Positions 45,947 through 54,081 are shown, counted from the first letter of the stretch. The stretch: DNA of 64,000 nucleotides from Imbroritus primus (GCF_964332355.1 NZ_OZ201293.1:2356001-2420000); one strand, 5' to 3'. The notes: generated by a model not told the origin, from the letters alone. Numbers and translations are program-made.

Positions 45947-46417
45947 TCAGCAGCAGGAGGAAGCCGGCTTCACCGCAACGCCCACCGGCTTGCCGCGCAC
46001 CGGGGTACAGCACGCTGCGGCGGAAGTCGCTGCAGGCGCCGCTTCGTTAAAGACCGGAATGTTGCCCAGCGTGTGGAAGTGCTCCCAGGCCACGCCCTGC
46101 GGATCGGTGATCCAGTGCTTCTCGCTGCGCGCGTAGCAGCAGGTCGTGGTGCCCTCGTCCAGCAGCGTCATGTCGGCCGCCTCGGCGCGGGCCTTCAGCA
46201 CCGCCAATTCCTCGGCATCGTCGGTCTGGATACCCAGGTGGTCGATGCCCGGCTTGTTGCCACGTGTGGAGATGGCGAAGTTGACCGGCGGGTCTTCGAG
46301 CATCCATTTGGCGTAGTCGCCTTCGACGCGCGCGGGCTGCGCGGCGAACAGTTGGGAATAGAAGCCGATGCTGCGGTTCAGGTCATCGACGTGCAGGTGG
46401 ACGTGAAAGCGCTTCAT
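45947..46417 (-). CDS. arsI: Organoarsenical C-As lyase ArsI / CadI family VOC protein
   Basis: A 156-residue VOC dioxygenase. The Fe(II) ligands H5, H60 (PGIDHLGIQ) and E112 (VAWEHFH) and the vicinal Cys pair C93-C94 (TTCCYARSEK) match those known for ArsI, which splits the C-As bond of trivalent methyl- and aromatic arsenicals. The C-terminal tail adds two more CC pairs (AACCTPV, SSCC). CadI proteins of similar fold are induced by cadmium, but the CC pair and ars context favour arsenic. Confidence 0.85.
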   Translation of the reverse strand: MKRFHVHLHVDDLNRSIGFYSQLFAAQPARVEGDYAKWMLEDPPVNFAISTRGNKPGIDHLGIQTDDAEELAVLKARAEAADMTLLDEGTTTCCYARSEKHWITDPQGVAWEHFHTLGNIPVFNEAAPAATSAAACCTPVRGKPVGVAVKPASSCC

Positions 46418-46430
46418 GGGGGTGATCCTT

Positions 46431-46760
46431 TCAGCAGGAAGTACAGGCAGAGGAGGATTCGGTGACCTCGCACGCGCCGCCCTGGCAGCAGTGCTCGGTC
46501 AGGTAGCCGAGCAGCCCATTCATCTGGGTGAAGTCGGCGCGGTAGATCAGGTTGCGGCCCTGCTGCTCGATGGTGACCAGGCCGGCATGGGCCAGTTCTT
46601 TCAGGTGGAAGGACAGGGAGTTGCGGGCCACGTCGAGCTGGTCGGCGAGGACGCTGGGTGTCAGCCCTTCGGGGCCGGCGACCACCAGGGCGCGGAACAC
46701 GCGCAGCCGCTGGGTATGGGCCAGGGCGCCGAGGGCGGAAATGGCTTGGGTCTCGTTCAT
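46431..46760 (-). CDS. arsR: ArsR/SmtB-family arsenic-responsive repressor
   Basis: A 109-residue winged-helix repressor starting MNETQAISALGALAHTQRLR, with the recognition helix VLADQLDVARNSLSFHLKEL. The As(III) site is in the cysteine-rich tail EHCCQGGACEV and SACTSC rather than in the DNA-binding helix. It releases its operator when arsenite binds and is autoregulated. The ATG at 46760 is immediately adjacent to a dyad operator. It is the first gene of the operon. Confidence 0.92.
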   Translation of the reverse strand: MNETQAISALGALAHTQRLRVFRALVVAGPEGLTPSVLADQLDVARNSLSFHLKELAHAGLVTIEQQGRNLIYRADFTQMNGLLGYLTEHCCQGGACEVTESSSACTSC

Positions 46761-46761
46761 T

Positions 46762-46787
46762 ATTCGATAATACAACATTTATTGAAT
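46762..46787. promoter_or_regulatory. ArsR operator
   Basis: ATTCGATAA (46762-46770) and TTATTGAAT (46779-46787) form a 9-bp near-perfect dyad (one mismatch) with an 8-base spacer directly next to the arsR start. This is the size and position of ArsR/SmtB sites. Confidence 0.75.
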
Positions 46788-46859
46788 CATTGGCAAAACG
46801 CTTCAATTGAATGGAGCCTGCGCGCTTGCGAGGCTTGACTTTCAAGACAGTTGCTCACG

Positions 46860-46979
46860 CCTTCGCGCCTGCGGCGCTGCGCGCTTCGCTTGCCTCCAGG
46901 GGAAAGCCCTGCGGGCTATCCCCGCCGCGCGCAGCTTGGCGCCCCTCGATGTGGCCGAACCGGCTGCGCCGGATCGGCC
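46860..46979. repeat. 120-bp repeat, copy A
   Basis: The segment CTTCGCGCCTGCGGCGCTGC...GGGGAAAGCCC...GCCGCGCG...CTTGGCGCCCCT...GCGCCGGATCGG recurs at 48347-48464 in the same orientation with roughly 90 percent identity. It lies just upstream of the arsR promoter; copy B lies 1.4 kb away after the DUF736 module. It contains several GC-rich potential hairpins and no ORF with family resemblance. Confidence 0.8.
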
Positions 46980-47545
46980 CGTCCAGCGCCCCGCCGCGAT
47001 GAACGGGGCGCTGGCGAACACGCTGGCGCTTGCTGCGGCAGGTTGTGCAGGTGCGTGCCGTCCTCAACGCTGGCGGTTCCTGCCCATCACGTCACGAAGG
47101 ACGGTTCACGGACAACCCGCCCGGCATCGCTATGGAGCTTCCACGCCACGCCTCAAGACCGGCGCCGCAAGGTGTGGTGGAGGCGTTCTCGCCTGTCGTT
47201 GCGGGGTTGACCTCGCCCGCGTCAGCGGGCGAGCCGGAGAAGCCTTCGAGCGGGGATGCCGAGCAGGCCCTATCTCCTTTCGGAGCGGTTCGACCCAAGG
47301 CGTCCTTGTCTCGTTGTGAATCCTGGCGGTGGCGCGGCTGCGCCTCGGGCTTCATGGCTGCAACCGTCCGGCGAAAACAATTTCCCCGCCGCTGCACGGC
47401 TTCCTCGCGCAGCAAATTCTTTTCGCCTCCCGGCTCTCCACTGCGTTTCGACCGCAAGCGGTGCGGCCAGCCCGTCCCCTGCCGGCCGGATCACAACAAG
47501 GACGCGATGGGCGCGAACCTTGTTCAACCGAAAGGAGAAAACATC
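46980..47545 (+). other. Long non-coding upstream region of the DUF736 gene
   Basis: 566 bases before the DUF736 ATG with no supported gene. The last ~200 bases show patterned sequence (AAAACAATTTCCCCGCCGC, then CTTTTCGCCTCCCGGCTCTC) ahead of an AAAGGAG Shine-Dalgarno. It may be a long 5' leader of the DUF736 transcript or carry a regulatory RNA. Confidence 0.45.
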
Positions 47546-47860
47546 ATGGCCAACATCGGCACCTTCACCGCAGACAAAGACGGCTTCACCGGCACGCTTC
47601 GCACCCTGACGCTCAACGTCAAGGTCAAGTTGGTGCCCAACGACAAGGGCGACAACGAGAAGGCCCCGGATTTCCGCCTGCAGGCCGCCAGTCACGATAT
47701 CGGCGCGGCGTGGAAGAAGACCAGCGAGGCCGGGCGGGAGTACATCTCCGTGACCTTTGACGATCCTTCGTTCGCGGCCACGGTCTACGCCCGCCTGATC
47801 GAAGGCGAGGACGGCACGCACGACCTGATCTGGTCGCGCAGCAAGCCCCAGGCAGCCTGA
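47546..47860 (+). CDS. DUF736 family protein of integrative elements
   Basis: A 104-residue DUF736 protein starting MANIGTFTADKDGFTGTLRT, then a KVKLVPNDKGDNEKAPDFRL core and SVTFDDPSFAATVYARLIEG. The family is small, cytoplasmic and found almost only on integrative conjugative elements and plasmids. Its function is unknown; its fold may bind single-stranded nucleic acid. GGAGAAAACATC places the start beyond doubt. Confidence 0.9.
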   Translation: MANIGTFTADKDGFTGTLRTLTLNVKVKLVPNDKGDNEKAPDFRLQAASHDIGAAWKKTSEAGREYISVTFDDPSFAATVYARLIEGEDGTHDLIWSRSKPQAA

Positions 47861-47954
47861 CGGCCGCCAAGCACCCCGCCCACGTGGCGGGGTTCGGTGC
47901 CGCTAATCGCAGCACGGCCAGAGGCACAAGCTGGGAGGCCCATGCCAATGACGG

Positions 47955-48233
47955 TCATGCCCTGAGCGCGGCCAGAAGCAGCACGGTCCAGCCAGTGGCG
48001 CTGACGATGCTGATCGCCAATAAACGCTTGGACTGGCGGGAATCCAGGTTGCGGTAGACGGGCAGTTTGGTTCTGACCGTATGGAAAGCAGCGAGGGCGG
48101 AAAGCGCCAATGCGATGCCGATGGACACTGTTCCTACGCGGTGTCCTAGCACGGCCGTGGCAATGAACACCACCAGGAAGGCCAGCAAAGCTCTGCTGAT
48201 ACATTGCAAAAGTACGGCGAATCCAGCAACCAT
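47955..48233 (-). CDS. Small membrane protein, hypothetical
   Basis: A 92-residue protein with three hydrophobic stretches (AFLVVFIATAVLGHRV, SIGIALALSALAAF and AISIVSATGWTVLLLAAL) and a short basic loop. No family is recognised. It is antisense to the direction of the neighbouring element genes. The ATG at 48233 gives a compact membrane protein; a longer frame from 48320 adds a low-quality extension. It could be an accessory of the element or an unrelated small gene. Confidence 0.5.
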   Translation of the reverse strand: MVAGFAVLLQCISRALLAFLVVFIATAVLGHRVGTVSIGIALALSALAAFHTVRTKLPVYRNLDSRQSKRLLAISIVSATGWTVLLLAALRA

Positions 48234-48346
48234 CCTCTTCACTTTCTGTCGTCTAGTTTCAAGCCAGGGCGTGCCGACGCGAGGCGTCGTCAGGCTTTGC
48301 GGGCTCCGCCCCGGCCTCATACCGAGTTACGGCCATGCGGTTCAAT

Positions 48347-48464
48347 CCTTCGCGCCTGCGGCGCTGCGCGCTTCGCTTACCTCCAGGGGAAAGCCCTTCA
48401 GGCTATCCCCGCCGCGCGAGCTTGGCGCCCCTGCAGCCCCCGAACCGGCATGCGCCGGATCGGA
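48347..48464. repeat. 120-bp repeat, copy B
   Basis: It matches copy A at 46860-46979 nearly base for base, including GGCGCTGCGCGCTTCGCTT and the CCGGATCGG end. It lies between the small membrane-protein gene and the XRE gene. Confidence 0.8.
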
Positions 48465-48476
48465 CGGGAAGGTGCA

Positions 48477-48773
48477 TCAGGCAGGGGATGTCCCCGCTGC
48501 AAGCAGCGCTTCCATGCTGGCCATCAATTCGGCCACGCTGCATTCGAGCGCGCCGGCGATCTTGAAGATGATCGCCAGCGTGGGCATGTGCGTGCCGCGT
48601 TCGATTTTCCCCATGTGTGAGCGCTCAATGCCGGCACGATGGGCCAGTGATTCCTGCGCAATGCCGCGCTCCACGCGCAGCCCGCGCACGGTTGCACCGA
48701 AGGCAAGAGCCAGTTCGGCATCGAAGGTGGTGGCGCCGGCTGGCCGGCCAGGCTGGATGACTCGCTTCTGCAT
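48477..48773 (-). CDS. XRE-family DNA-binding protein of the element
   Basis: A 98-residue helix-turn-helix protein: GIAQESLAHRAGIERSHMGK is the recognition unit, followed by IERGTHMPTLAIIFKIAGAL. It has no sensor domain, so it probably acts as a repressor of element genes. It is divergent from DUF2958 across a gap with four ATCCGT repeats, which could be its sites. The ATG at 48773 is preferred to one at 48800. Confidence 0.87.
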   Translation of the reverse strand: MQKRVIQPGRPAGATTFDAELALAFGATVRGLRVERGIAQESLAHRAGIERSHMGKIERGTHMPTLAIIFKIAGALECSVAELMASMEALLAAGTSPA

Positions 48774-49075
48774 GGACAGAAGCGTCGATTCGCAGCACAA
48801 TTAAAACCACGTTATCTTTAACTCAAGACGTTCAAACGTACTTTTTCGTGCATTTGAGTTTTTACGGAAATCCGTATCTGCGGATTCCCACAGAGGCACG
48901 GAACCGCATCCGTGGCTTTCTTCAAATCCGTAGAAGCGGCTTTGCGCTTTCACGCTTTGGCGGATTCGATGCAAAGCGCATCCGTGCTTTTACCGCACGC
49001 TTGACGATGGTTTGCGTTCGCCCCGTGGGGATCGAGACATGCGGGCGCATCATTGCCGTTTCGGGGGATTGAACC
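48774..49075. promoter_or_regulatory. Divergent control region with ATCCGT repeats
   Basis: 302 bases between the XRE and DUF2958 genes. The hexamer ATCCGT occurs at 48870, 48908, 48926 and 48980, all on the plus strand, plus an ACGGAAATCCGT dyad at the first site. The second-to-third spacing is 18 and the third-to-fourth is 54. It is probably an operator or promoter array, perhaps for the XRE protein. Confidence 0.5.
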
Positions 49076-49426
49076 ATGACCGAACCATTGACCACCGACC
49101 AGGAACGCGCCGAGTTGCTGGCCCATGACCAAAGCCGTGCGGCGGGCCTAGCCATCGACCCGCTGCCCGTGGTGCGCCTGTTCACGCCGGACGCGCATGC
49201 CACCTGGCTGCTGGCATCGCTCGATCCCGCCGATGGCGATACCGCCTGGGGCGTGATGGACGTGGGCATCGGCATGCCCGAGCTGGGAGAGATCAAGCTG
49301 AGTGATCTGGCTTCCATAGTTGGGCCGAACAAGCGGCCTGTGATGCGGGATCAGTATTTCAAGGCAGTGCGGCCCTTGTCCGAATATCTGCGGCTGGCCC
49401 AGGAGAACGGCTCCATCGTCGATTGA
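49076..49426 (+). CDS. DUF2958 family protein
   Basis: A 116-residue protein of the DUF2958 family, found on mobile elements: DPLPVVRLFTPDAHATWLLA, then GDTAWGVMDVGIGMPELGEI and LSDLASIVGPNKRPVMRDQY. No catalytic motif is visible. It is transcribed away from the XRE regulator and starts the forward backbone run. GGGGGATTGAACC precedes the ATG. Confidence 0.88.
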   Translation: MTEPLTTDQERAELLAHDQSRAAGLAIDPLPVVRLFTPDAHATWLLASLDPADGDTAWGVMDVGIGMPELGEIKLSDLASIVGPNKRPVMRDQYFKAVRPLSEYLRLAQENGSIVD

Positions 49427-49777
49427 GCGGTTCGCGCCACGGCCAGGCCGGGTGTATTGAGACTATTTGCGTCTGGCTTCAGACTGGATCGGTCTGAATC
49501 GGCATTCTTGCGTCCAACCCATATTTCCGTGACTCAAACAGTCACGATACTTCAGGCGGATTGCGGCACGGTGGTATCTGCCGTGTGGCGATTTGGGACT
49601 GCGCGGCCGCCGCATTCGGACGAATTGCGCAATACACCGGAGCCAATCGGTCTTGACGGGCCTCTGATTACCAATGCTTACATCCTACTGCGATTTCGAG
49701 GATGAAATGAACCCGATGCGATAGCTCCGCATGTTTCGCCATGGCGGCGTTCCTGCTGTTGAACGGGAGCCTTCGCC
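49427..49777. other. Intergenic region of the element
   Basis: 351 bases with no supported gene. It contains short dyads, GTCTG-CAGAC at 49471-49484 and TGACT...AGTCA near 49540, which may be regulatory. Confidence 0.5.
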
Positions 49778-50515
49778 ATGGTCGATCCCCAGCTTTACGC
49801 GCACCACCACGCGCACTGGTATCCCACCGCCGCCTACCTCTACATCCTGTGGCTGGATGCGCTGGCTCTGGCCTGGGAGTACCTGCGCAGGCACCCCGAC
49901 TACCGGCTCGACTGGCTGCGCCGTCATCGCCGCCGCGCTTCACATCCAGCAGCAGAGCCCGCCGCGCACCGTTGGGGGCTGCGCTTGCTGGAAGACCCAG
50001 ATCTCGATGCGCGGGACGCGCATCCGGCTTGGTTGCCGGGCCATGCGGCCGTGGTGCAGCTCTACCCCGATGCCGACCCGCCAGCCGACGCTGCGCCGTT
50101 CGACCTCTGGCGCATCCCCGGCCACAAGCATCTGCAGCACGACGGCAAGGGCCTGGCGCTCATCGCGCGCAGTCCTGGGCATTGCCAGCGCTTTGCGCTG
50201 GCACCCGGCCTGGAGCACGGTATGGCGGTCGTCCATGCCCATCGAGGAAGTGGCGGCGGCAAGACCGCGACGCCGTCTGGCGGGCAGGTGGCAGCTCGGC
50301 CTCGGCCATCGCCTGCGGCGCTGCTGGAGTTGCACACCCTGCAGGCGCTCGACGCCACCCTGGCGGGCGCGTCCTTGCACCAGATCGCCGAAGGTTTGTT
50401 CGGCGTGGATGCCGCGGCCGGTTGGTACAGCGATGGCGGCCTGCGCTCCAAGGTGCGCCGCCTGGTGCGGCGCGGCGATGCGTTGATGCGCGGAGGCTAT
50501 CGCCGCCTAGCATAA
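49778..50515 (+). CDS. DUF2285-domain regulator-like protein of the element
   Basis: A 245-residue protein. The N-terminal ~60 residues (YPTAAYLYILWLDALALAWE, YLRRHPDYRLDWLRRH) form the conserved start seen in these element proteins, and the C-terminal third (ALDATLAGASLHQIAEGLFG then RSKVRRLVRRGDAL) is the DUF2285 winged-helix-like domain. It is probably DNA-binding. It lies ahead of the AlpA-like gene, as in other Tn4371-like elements. Confidence 0.85.
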   Translation: MVDPQLYAHHHAHWYPTAAYLYILWLDALALAWEYLRRHPDYRLDWLRRHRRRASHPAAEPAAHRWGLRLLEDPDLDARDAHPAWLPGHAAVVQLYPDADPPADAAPFDLWRIPGHKHLQHDGKGLALIARSPGHCQRFALAPGLEHGMAVVHAHRGSGGGKTATPSGGQVAARPRPSPAALLELHTLQALDATLAGASLHQIAEGLFGVDAAAGWYSDGGLRSKVRRLVRRGDALMRGGYRRLA

Positions 50516-50649
50516 CTGCCGCCGCTTGAGAAGGGTCGTTTTGAAGGGGACGCAAAACGACCCTGAGCAAGACGGTTGCGATTTCTGAGACTGCCTCCAT
50601 CCGGCTGCGTGGTGTGGCCGGAGCTTTGAAAGCCATGGAGGTTTCTGTC

Positions 50650-50940
50650 ATGCGTCCAGCTCCCTTGCGGCCTGCCGCCGCTCCCGCATCCAACGTCACA
50701 TCCGCTGCGCAGCCGCAGCGCTATCTCACCAACGACGAGGCCGCCGACTATCTGCGCCTGTCACCGCGCACGCTGGAGAAACAGCGCGTGCTGGGTGGCG
50801 GCCCCAAGTTCCGCAAGTTCGGCCGCCGCGTCATGTACGCCGTGGCCGACCTGGATGCCTGGGCTGCCGAGCGCAGCTTCGAGAGCACGTCCGATCCCGA
50901 GTACGCCGAGCACCATGCGGCGGACAGCCGTGCGCGCTGA
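50650..50940 (+). CDS. AlpA/excisionase-like helix-turn-helix protein
   Basis: A 96-residue protein with a MerR-like HTH of the excisionase type: YLTNDEAADYLRLSPRTLEK, then GPKFRKFGRRVMYAVADLDAW. The family includes recombination directionality factors and regulators. With the integrase broken, any directionality role would be lost. GGAGG lies 8 bases before the ATG at 50650, which outweighs upstream ATGs. Confidence 0.87.
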   Translation: MRPAPLRPAAAPASNVTSAAQPQRYLTNDEAADYLRLSPRTLEKQRVLGGGPKFRKFGRRVMYAVADLDAWAAERSFESTSDPEYAEHHAADSRAR

Positions 50941-50966
50941 TCGGCGGTACGCGGGTGGCCTTCGCC

Positions 50967-51800
50967 ATGTCCAGGCCCTCACAGGAGCGCGAACAGCTCG
51001 ACCTGTTCCGCGCCTTGCCGGGCGACATGGCGCCGCGCGACAGCCAGGACCTGATGGCCTTTCCGTTTTTCTCGCTGGCGAAGTCGCGGCGCACGGCGCC
51101 CATCGACTTCCAGGCCAGCGGCGTGACGATCCGGGTGGAGGGGACAGCCGAGCACGGCATTGCCACGATCTGGGATGCCGACGTGCTGATCTGGGCCGCC
51201 TCGCAGATCGTGGCGGCGCGCGACGCGGGCTTGCGGCCGTCGCGGCTGATGCAGGTGCGGCCCTACGAGATCCTGCGTTTCATCGGGCGCGGTACGTCGC
51301 TGCGCGACTACCAGCGCCTCAAGGCGGCCTTGGATCGCCTGCAATCAACCACCGTGGCCACGTCGATCCGGGAGACGACCGGGCGCCGGCTGCATCGGTT
51401 TTCGTGGATCAACGAGTGGAAGGAGCTGGCCGACGCCAAGGGCACGCCCTTGGGGCTGGAATTGATCCTGCCGGACTGGTTTTATGCGGGCGTGATGGAT
51501 GCTGCCCTGGTGCTGAGCATCGACCCGGCGTATTTCCGGCTCACGGGGGGCATCGAGCGCTGGCTGTACCGGCTGGTGCGCAAGCACGGGGGGCGGCAGC
51601 CGGAGGGCTGGTGGTTCGATTTCGAGTCGCTGTACCGCAAATCCGGCAGCGCGGCCCGCTACTACGATTTCGCCGCCGACCTGCGGGCGCTGGTGGCGCG
51701 CCAAGCCTTACCGGGCTATCGGCTGGACATCGAGTACCGCTCCGCCATGGCTGCGCCTTTGCTGCTGTTTCGGCCCGTGCCGTCCGCGGCACGGGGATAA
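50967..51800 (+). CDS. repA: Replication initiator protein RepA of the element
   Basis: A 277-residue plasmid-type initiator (RPA family, PF10134 type): REQLDLFRALPGDMAPRDSQ, MAFPFFSLAKSRRTAPIDFQ, and the DNA-binding winged-helix segments RLMQVRPYEILRFIGRG and DYQRLKAALDRLQSTTVAT. Such proteins let integrative elements replicate after excision. The start at 50967 (MSRPSQERE) is preferred; a GTG at 50955 is possible. Three iterons and an AT-rich patch follow the gene, a typical origin layout. Confidence 0.92.
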   Translation: MSRPSQEREQLDLFRALPGDMAPRDSQDLMAFPFFSLAKSRRTAPIDFQASGVTIRVEGTAEHGIATIWDADVLIWAASQIVAARDAGLRPSRLMQVRPYEILRFIGRGTSLRDYQRLKAALDRLQSTTVATSIRETTGRRLHRFSWINEWKELADAKGTPLGLELILPDWFYAGVMDAALVLSIDPAYFRLTGGIERWLYRLVRKHGGRQPEGWWFDFESLYRKSGSAARYYDFAADLRALVARQALPGYRLDIEYRSAMAAPLLLFRPVPSAARG

Positions 51801-51823
51801 CCGCGGGATGGCCTGTGGACGGG

Positions 51824-51970
51824 CTCGTGCTATCAGGCAACAGAAGTCTCGTGCTATCGGGCAACAGCCCCTCGTGCTATCAAGCAACAAAATCGGCCGC
51901 CAGGCCAATGCTGGTGCGGGTTTCGGCTGCCTATAACTTTAATAACTTAATACCAATAACTGGTAAGAGC
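51824..51970. other. Candidate replication origin: three iterons plus AT-rich region
   Basis: Direct repeats CTCGTGCTATCAGGCAACAG at 51824-51843, a one-base variant at 51848-51867 and a third (CTCGTGCTATCAAGCAACAA) at 51871-51890 are spaced 24 and 23 bases apart. They are followed at about 51931-51962 by the AT-rich TATAACTTTAATAACTTAAT stretch. Iterons plus AT-rich DNA next to a repA gene are the hallmark of theta origins. A parA promoter also lies here. Confidence 0.7.
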
Positions 51971-52047
51971 GCCGCGCCCCGGTGTATAACCGGCCAGCGG
52001 CACCAGGCGCAGCAGCAGCTAGGCTCTCCAACACGGAGGGCCAGGCC

Positions 52048-52686
52048 ATGATCGTCGCGCTGCTCAACCAGAAAGGCGGCGTGGGCAAGACCACGCTCGC
52101 CACGCACATCGCCGGCGAGCTGGCGATGCGCGGCCAGCACGTCGTACTGCTGGACGCTGACCCGCAGGGCTCATCGCTGGACTGGACGCAGCGCAGAAGC
52201 CAGCAAGGCTTGCCACGGCTGTTTAGCGCCGTGGGCCTCGCACGCGAAACGTTGCATCAAGAGGCGCCAGAACTTGCCAGGCAGGCCGATCACGTCGTCA
52301 TCGACGGCCCGCCGCGCATCGCGGCGCTGGCGCGCTCCGCGCTGCTGGCGGCAGAGCGCGTGCTGATTCCGGTGCAGCCCAGCCCGTATGACCTGTGGGC
52401 CAGCGCCGAGATGGTCGCGCTGATCCGCGAGGCGCAGGTGTTCCGGCCTGCGCTGCGCGCGGCCTTCGTCATCAACCGGCGCGTCAGCACCACCGTGATC
52501 GGGCGTGAAGCGCGCCAGGCGCTCGCCGACCAGCCGCTGCCTGCGCTGCGCGCGGAAGTGCATCAACGCATCGTGTTCGCCGACAGCGTGGCCGCTGGCC
52601 GGCTTGCACGCGAGACAGCGCCGGACAGCGCCGCCGCGCGCGAAATTGCCGCGCTGGTCGATGAACTGCTGCGGTGGCCGACATGA
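52048..52686 (+). CDS. parA: ParA-family partition ATPase
   Basis: A 212-residue ATPase with the deviant Walker A KGGVGKTTLATHIAGELA near the N-terminus, the switch VVLLDADPQGSSLDW and IDGPPRIAALARSALLAAER. Short type Ib-like, without an N-terminal HTH. It segregates the replicating form of the element. GGAGGGCCAGGCC precedes the ATG at 52048. It overlaps the next gene by ATGA. Confidence 0.92.
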   Translation: MIVALLNQKGGVGKTTLATHIAGELAMRGQHVVLLDADPQGSSLDWTQRRSQQGLPRLFSAVGLARETLHQEAPELARQADHVVIDGPPRIAALARSALLAAERVLIPVQPSPYDLWASAEMVALIREAQVFRPALRAAFVINRRVSTTVIGREARQALADQPLPALRAEVHQRIVFADSVAAGRLARETAPDSAAAREIAALVDELLRWPT

Positions 52687-52967
52687 CAGCGAAGCCGCCA
52701 CCGAACAGCAAGCGCGCGGCAAAGCGCGTCGGCATCGGCGCGCGTCCGCCCATGAATCCGCACGCCGAGGCGTGGATTCGCCAGGGCGATGCCGATGCAC
52801 TTGGCAAGGGCGACCTCTACACGGCTCGCCTGACCCTCGACATCACGCCCGCCATGCGCTCGCGCATCAAGGTGTCAGCCTTCACGCAGGGCGTGACCGT
52901 GGCCGACCTGCTGCGCGGCCTGCTGGAGCAGGAGTTTCCAGAACACCGCTGGGAGAACACCCCATGA
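52683..52967 (+). CDS. Small partition-associated protein, ribbon-helix-helix-like
   Basis: A 94-residue protein. The C-terminal half LTLDITPAMRSRIKVSAFTQ then GVTVADLLRGLLEQEFPEHR looks like a ribbon-helix-helix DNA-binding unit, and the basic N-terminus is probably disordered. It overlaps the parA stop codon, so it is likely the centromere-binding partner (ParB/ParG equivalent). Identity is inferred from position and fold, not from a named family. Confidence 0.7.
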   Translation: MTAKPPPNSKRAAKRVGIGARPPMNPHAEAWIRQGDADALGKGDLYTARLTLDITPAMRSRIKVSAFTQGVTVADLLRGLLEQEFPEHRWENTP

Positions 52968-53509
52968 CCGCATCCGCTTCGCCTGCCGCTGGCGCGGCTA
53001 CAGCTGCCCCTTTACCCGCACTCACTGCGCTCGTCGGCCGAGCAGACACCATACCGCTGACGCGCGTGGCGCTGGCCTACGTGGACCAGCGCATCGACAT
53101 TTACCTGCGCTTCGGTGAGCCGGCGCGCACCATTCGGCACGACCGCTGGCGGCGCGTTGCCGTGTTCCTGCCGGGCGCCGTGTTCTGCCGCATCCGCTGG
53201 CAGTCCAACGACTTCGGCACGATTCGCTGGCAGCTCATGGTGATGCAGGCTTGCACGCCATTGGATGGCGCGCAGCGCATCCCCGGCGTGCAGCCCGGCG
53301 CGCGCCTGCTGCTGCACGCAGAGGGCGACAAGAATGTGCGTGCCGTACTGGAGCGCATCGACGCCATCGAGGCACTGGGCATCGCGCCTGCCGGCGCTTC
53401 GCCCGCGTACTGGCGCACGCTCGCCAACCGGCTCGCGGCCCGTCTGCCGCTGCCCGAATACAGCGCCGAGCGGCACGCTGCATGGCTGGCTGGGAGGGTG
53501 TTGCCATGA
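52964..53509 (+). CDS. DUF2840 family element protein
   Basis: A 181-residue protein of the DUF2840 family: LTRVALAYVDQRIDIYLRFG, then RRVAVFLPGAVFCRIRWQSN and a conserved TIRWQLMVMQACTPLD. It is found between the parA and traF genes in these elements; the function is unknown. It overlaps both neighbours by ATGA, evidence of one operon. Confidence 0.85.
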   Translation: MTASASPAAGAATAAPLPALTALVGRADTIPLTRVALAYVDQRIDIYLRFGEPARTIRHDRWRRVAVFLPGAVFCRIRWQSNDFGTIRWQLMVMQACTPLDGAQRIPGVQPGARLLLHAEGDKNVRAVLERIDAIEALGIAPAGASPAYWRTLANRLAARLPLPEYSAERHAAWLAGRVLP

Positions 53510-54081
53510 CACTCCCATCTATCGTTGCCGATGCAACTGAAATCCCGCCACATCCTCGTTTACGCCTGCGCGCTCGCATCGTTCTGGCGAGCCTGTCCGC
53601 CTGCGGCCTCGCTGCGCTGGCCTGGGCGGCTTTCGTACAGCCGCTGCCGCGCCTGGTCTACAACCCGTCCGACAGTGTTCCGATCGGCTGGTATCGCATC
53701 GGGTCGTCCGATGCGCTGCACGTCGGCGCCATCGTCCTCACCACGCTGCCGCCTGACGTTGCAGCGCTGGCCGCGCAGCGCCGCTACCTCACGGCGCGCG
53801 TGCCGCTGCTCAAGCGCGTGGGCGCCGTGGCGCCGCAGCATGTATGCGTGTTCGATGCGCTGGTGTGGATCGACGGCGTGCCGGTGGCCGCCGTGCTGGC
53901 TGCCGATCGGCTGGGCCGGCCGCTGCCATCCTGGCCGCATTGCCGCCGCCTCGAAGCTGGCGAGCTGTTCCTGCTGAGCAGCACCAATCCGGTGTCGTTC
54001 GACAGCCGCTACTTCGGGCCGGTCCGCGCAGCCGCTGTGATCGGCGTGGCGCATCCGCTCTGGCTGGAGAAACGCCCATGA
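53506..54081 (+). CDS. traF: TraF-like S26 family conjugation peptidase
   Basis: A 191-residue protein with an N-terminal membrane helix (LASLSACGLAALAWAAF) and the S26 core: catalytic Ser in YNPSDSVPIGWYRIG and general-base Lys in RVPLLKRVGAV. TraF of RP4 processes and circularises TrbC pilin. A lone traF without trb genes in view is odd; the trb block may be outside the window or lost. It overlaps DUF2840 by ATGA. Confidence 0.9.
   Translation: MTLPSIVADATEIPPHPRLRLRARIVLASLSACGLAALAWAAFVQPLPRLVYNPSDSVPIGWYRIGSSDALHVGAIVLTTLPPDVAALAAQRRYLTARVPLLKRVGAVAPQHVCVFDALVWIDGVPVAAVLAADRLGRPLPSWPHCRRLEAGELFLLSSTNPVSFDSRYFGPVRAAAVIGVAHPLWLEKRP

Noticed and set aside
46860..48464. CRISPR array suggested by repeated sequence
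   Set aside because: Only two 120-bp copies 1.4 kb apart; no short regularly spaced repeats and no cas genes.
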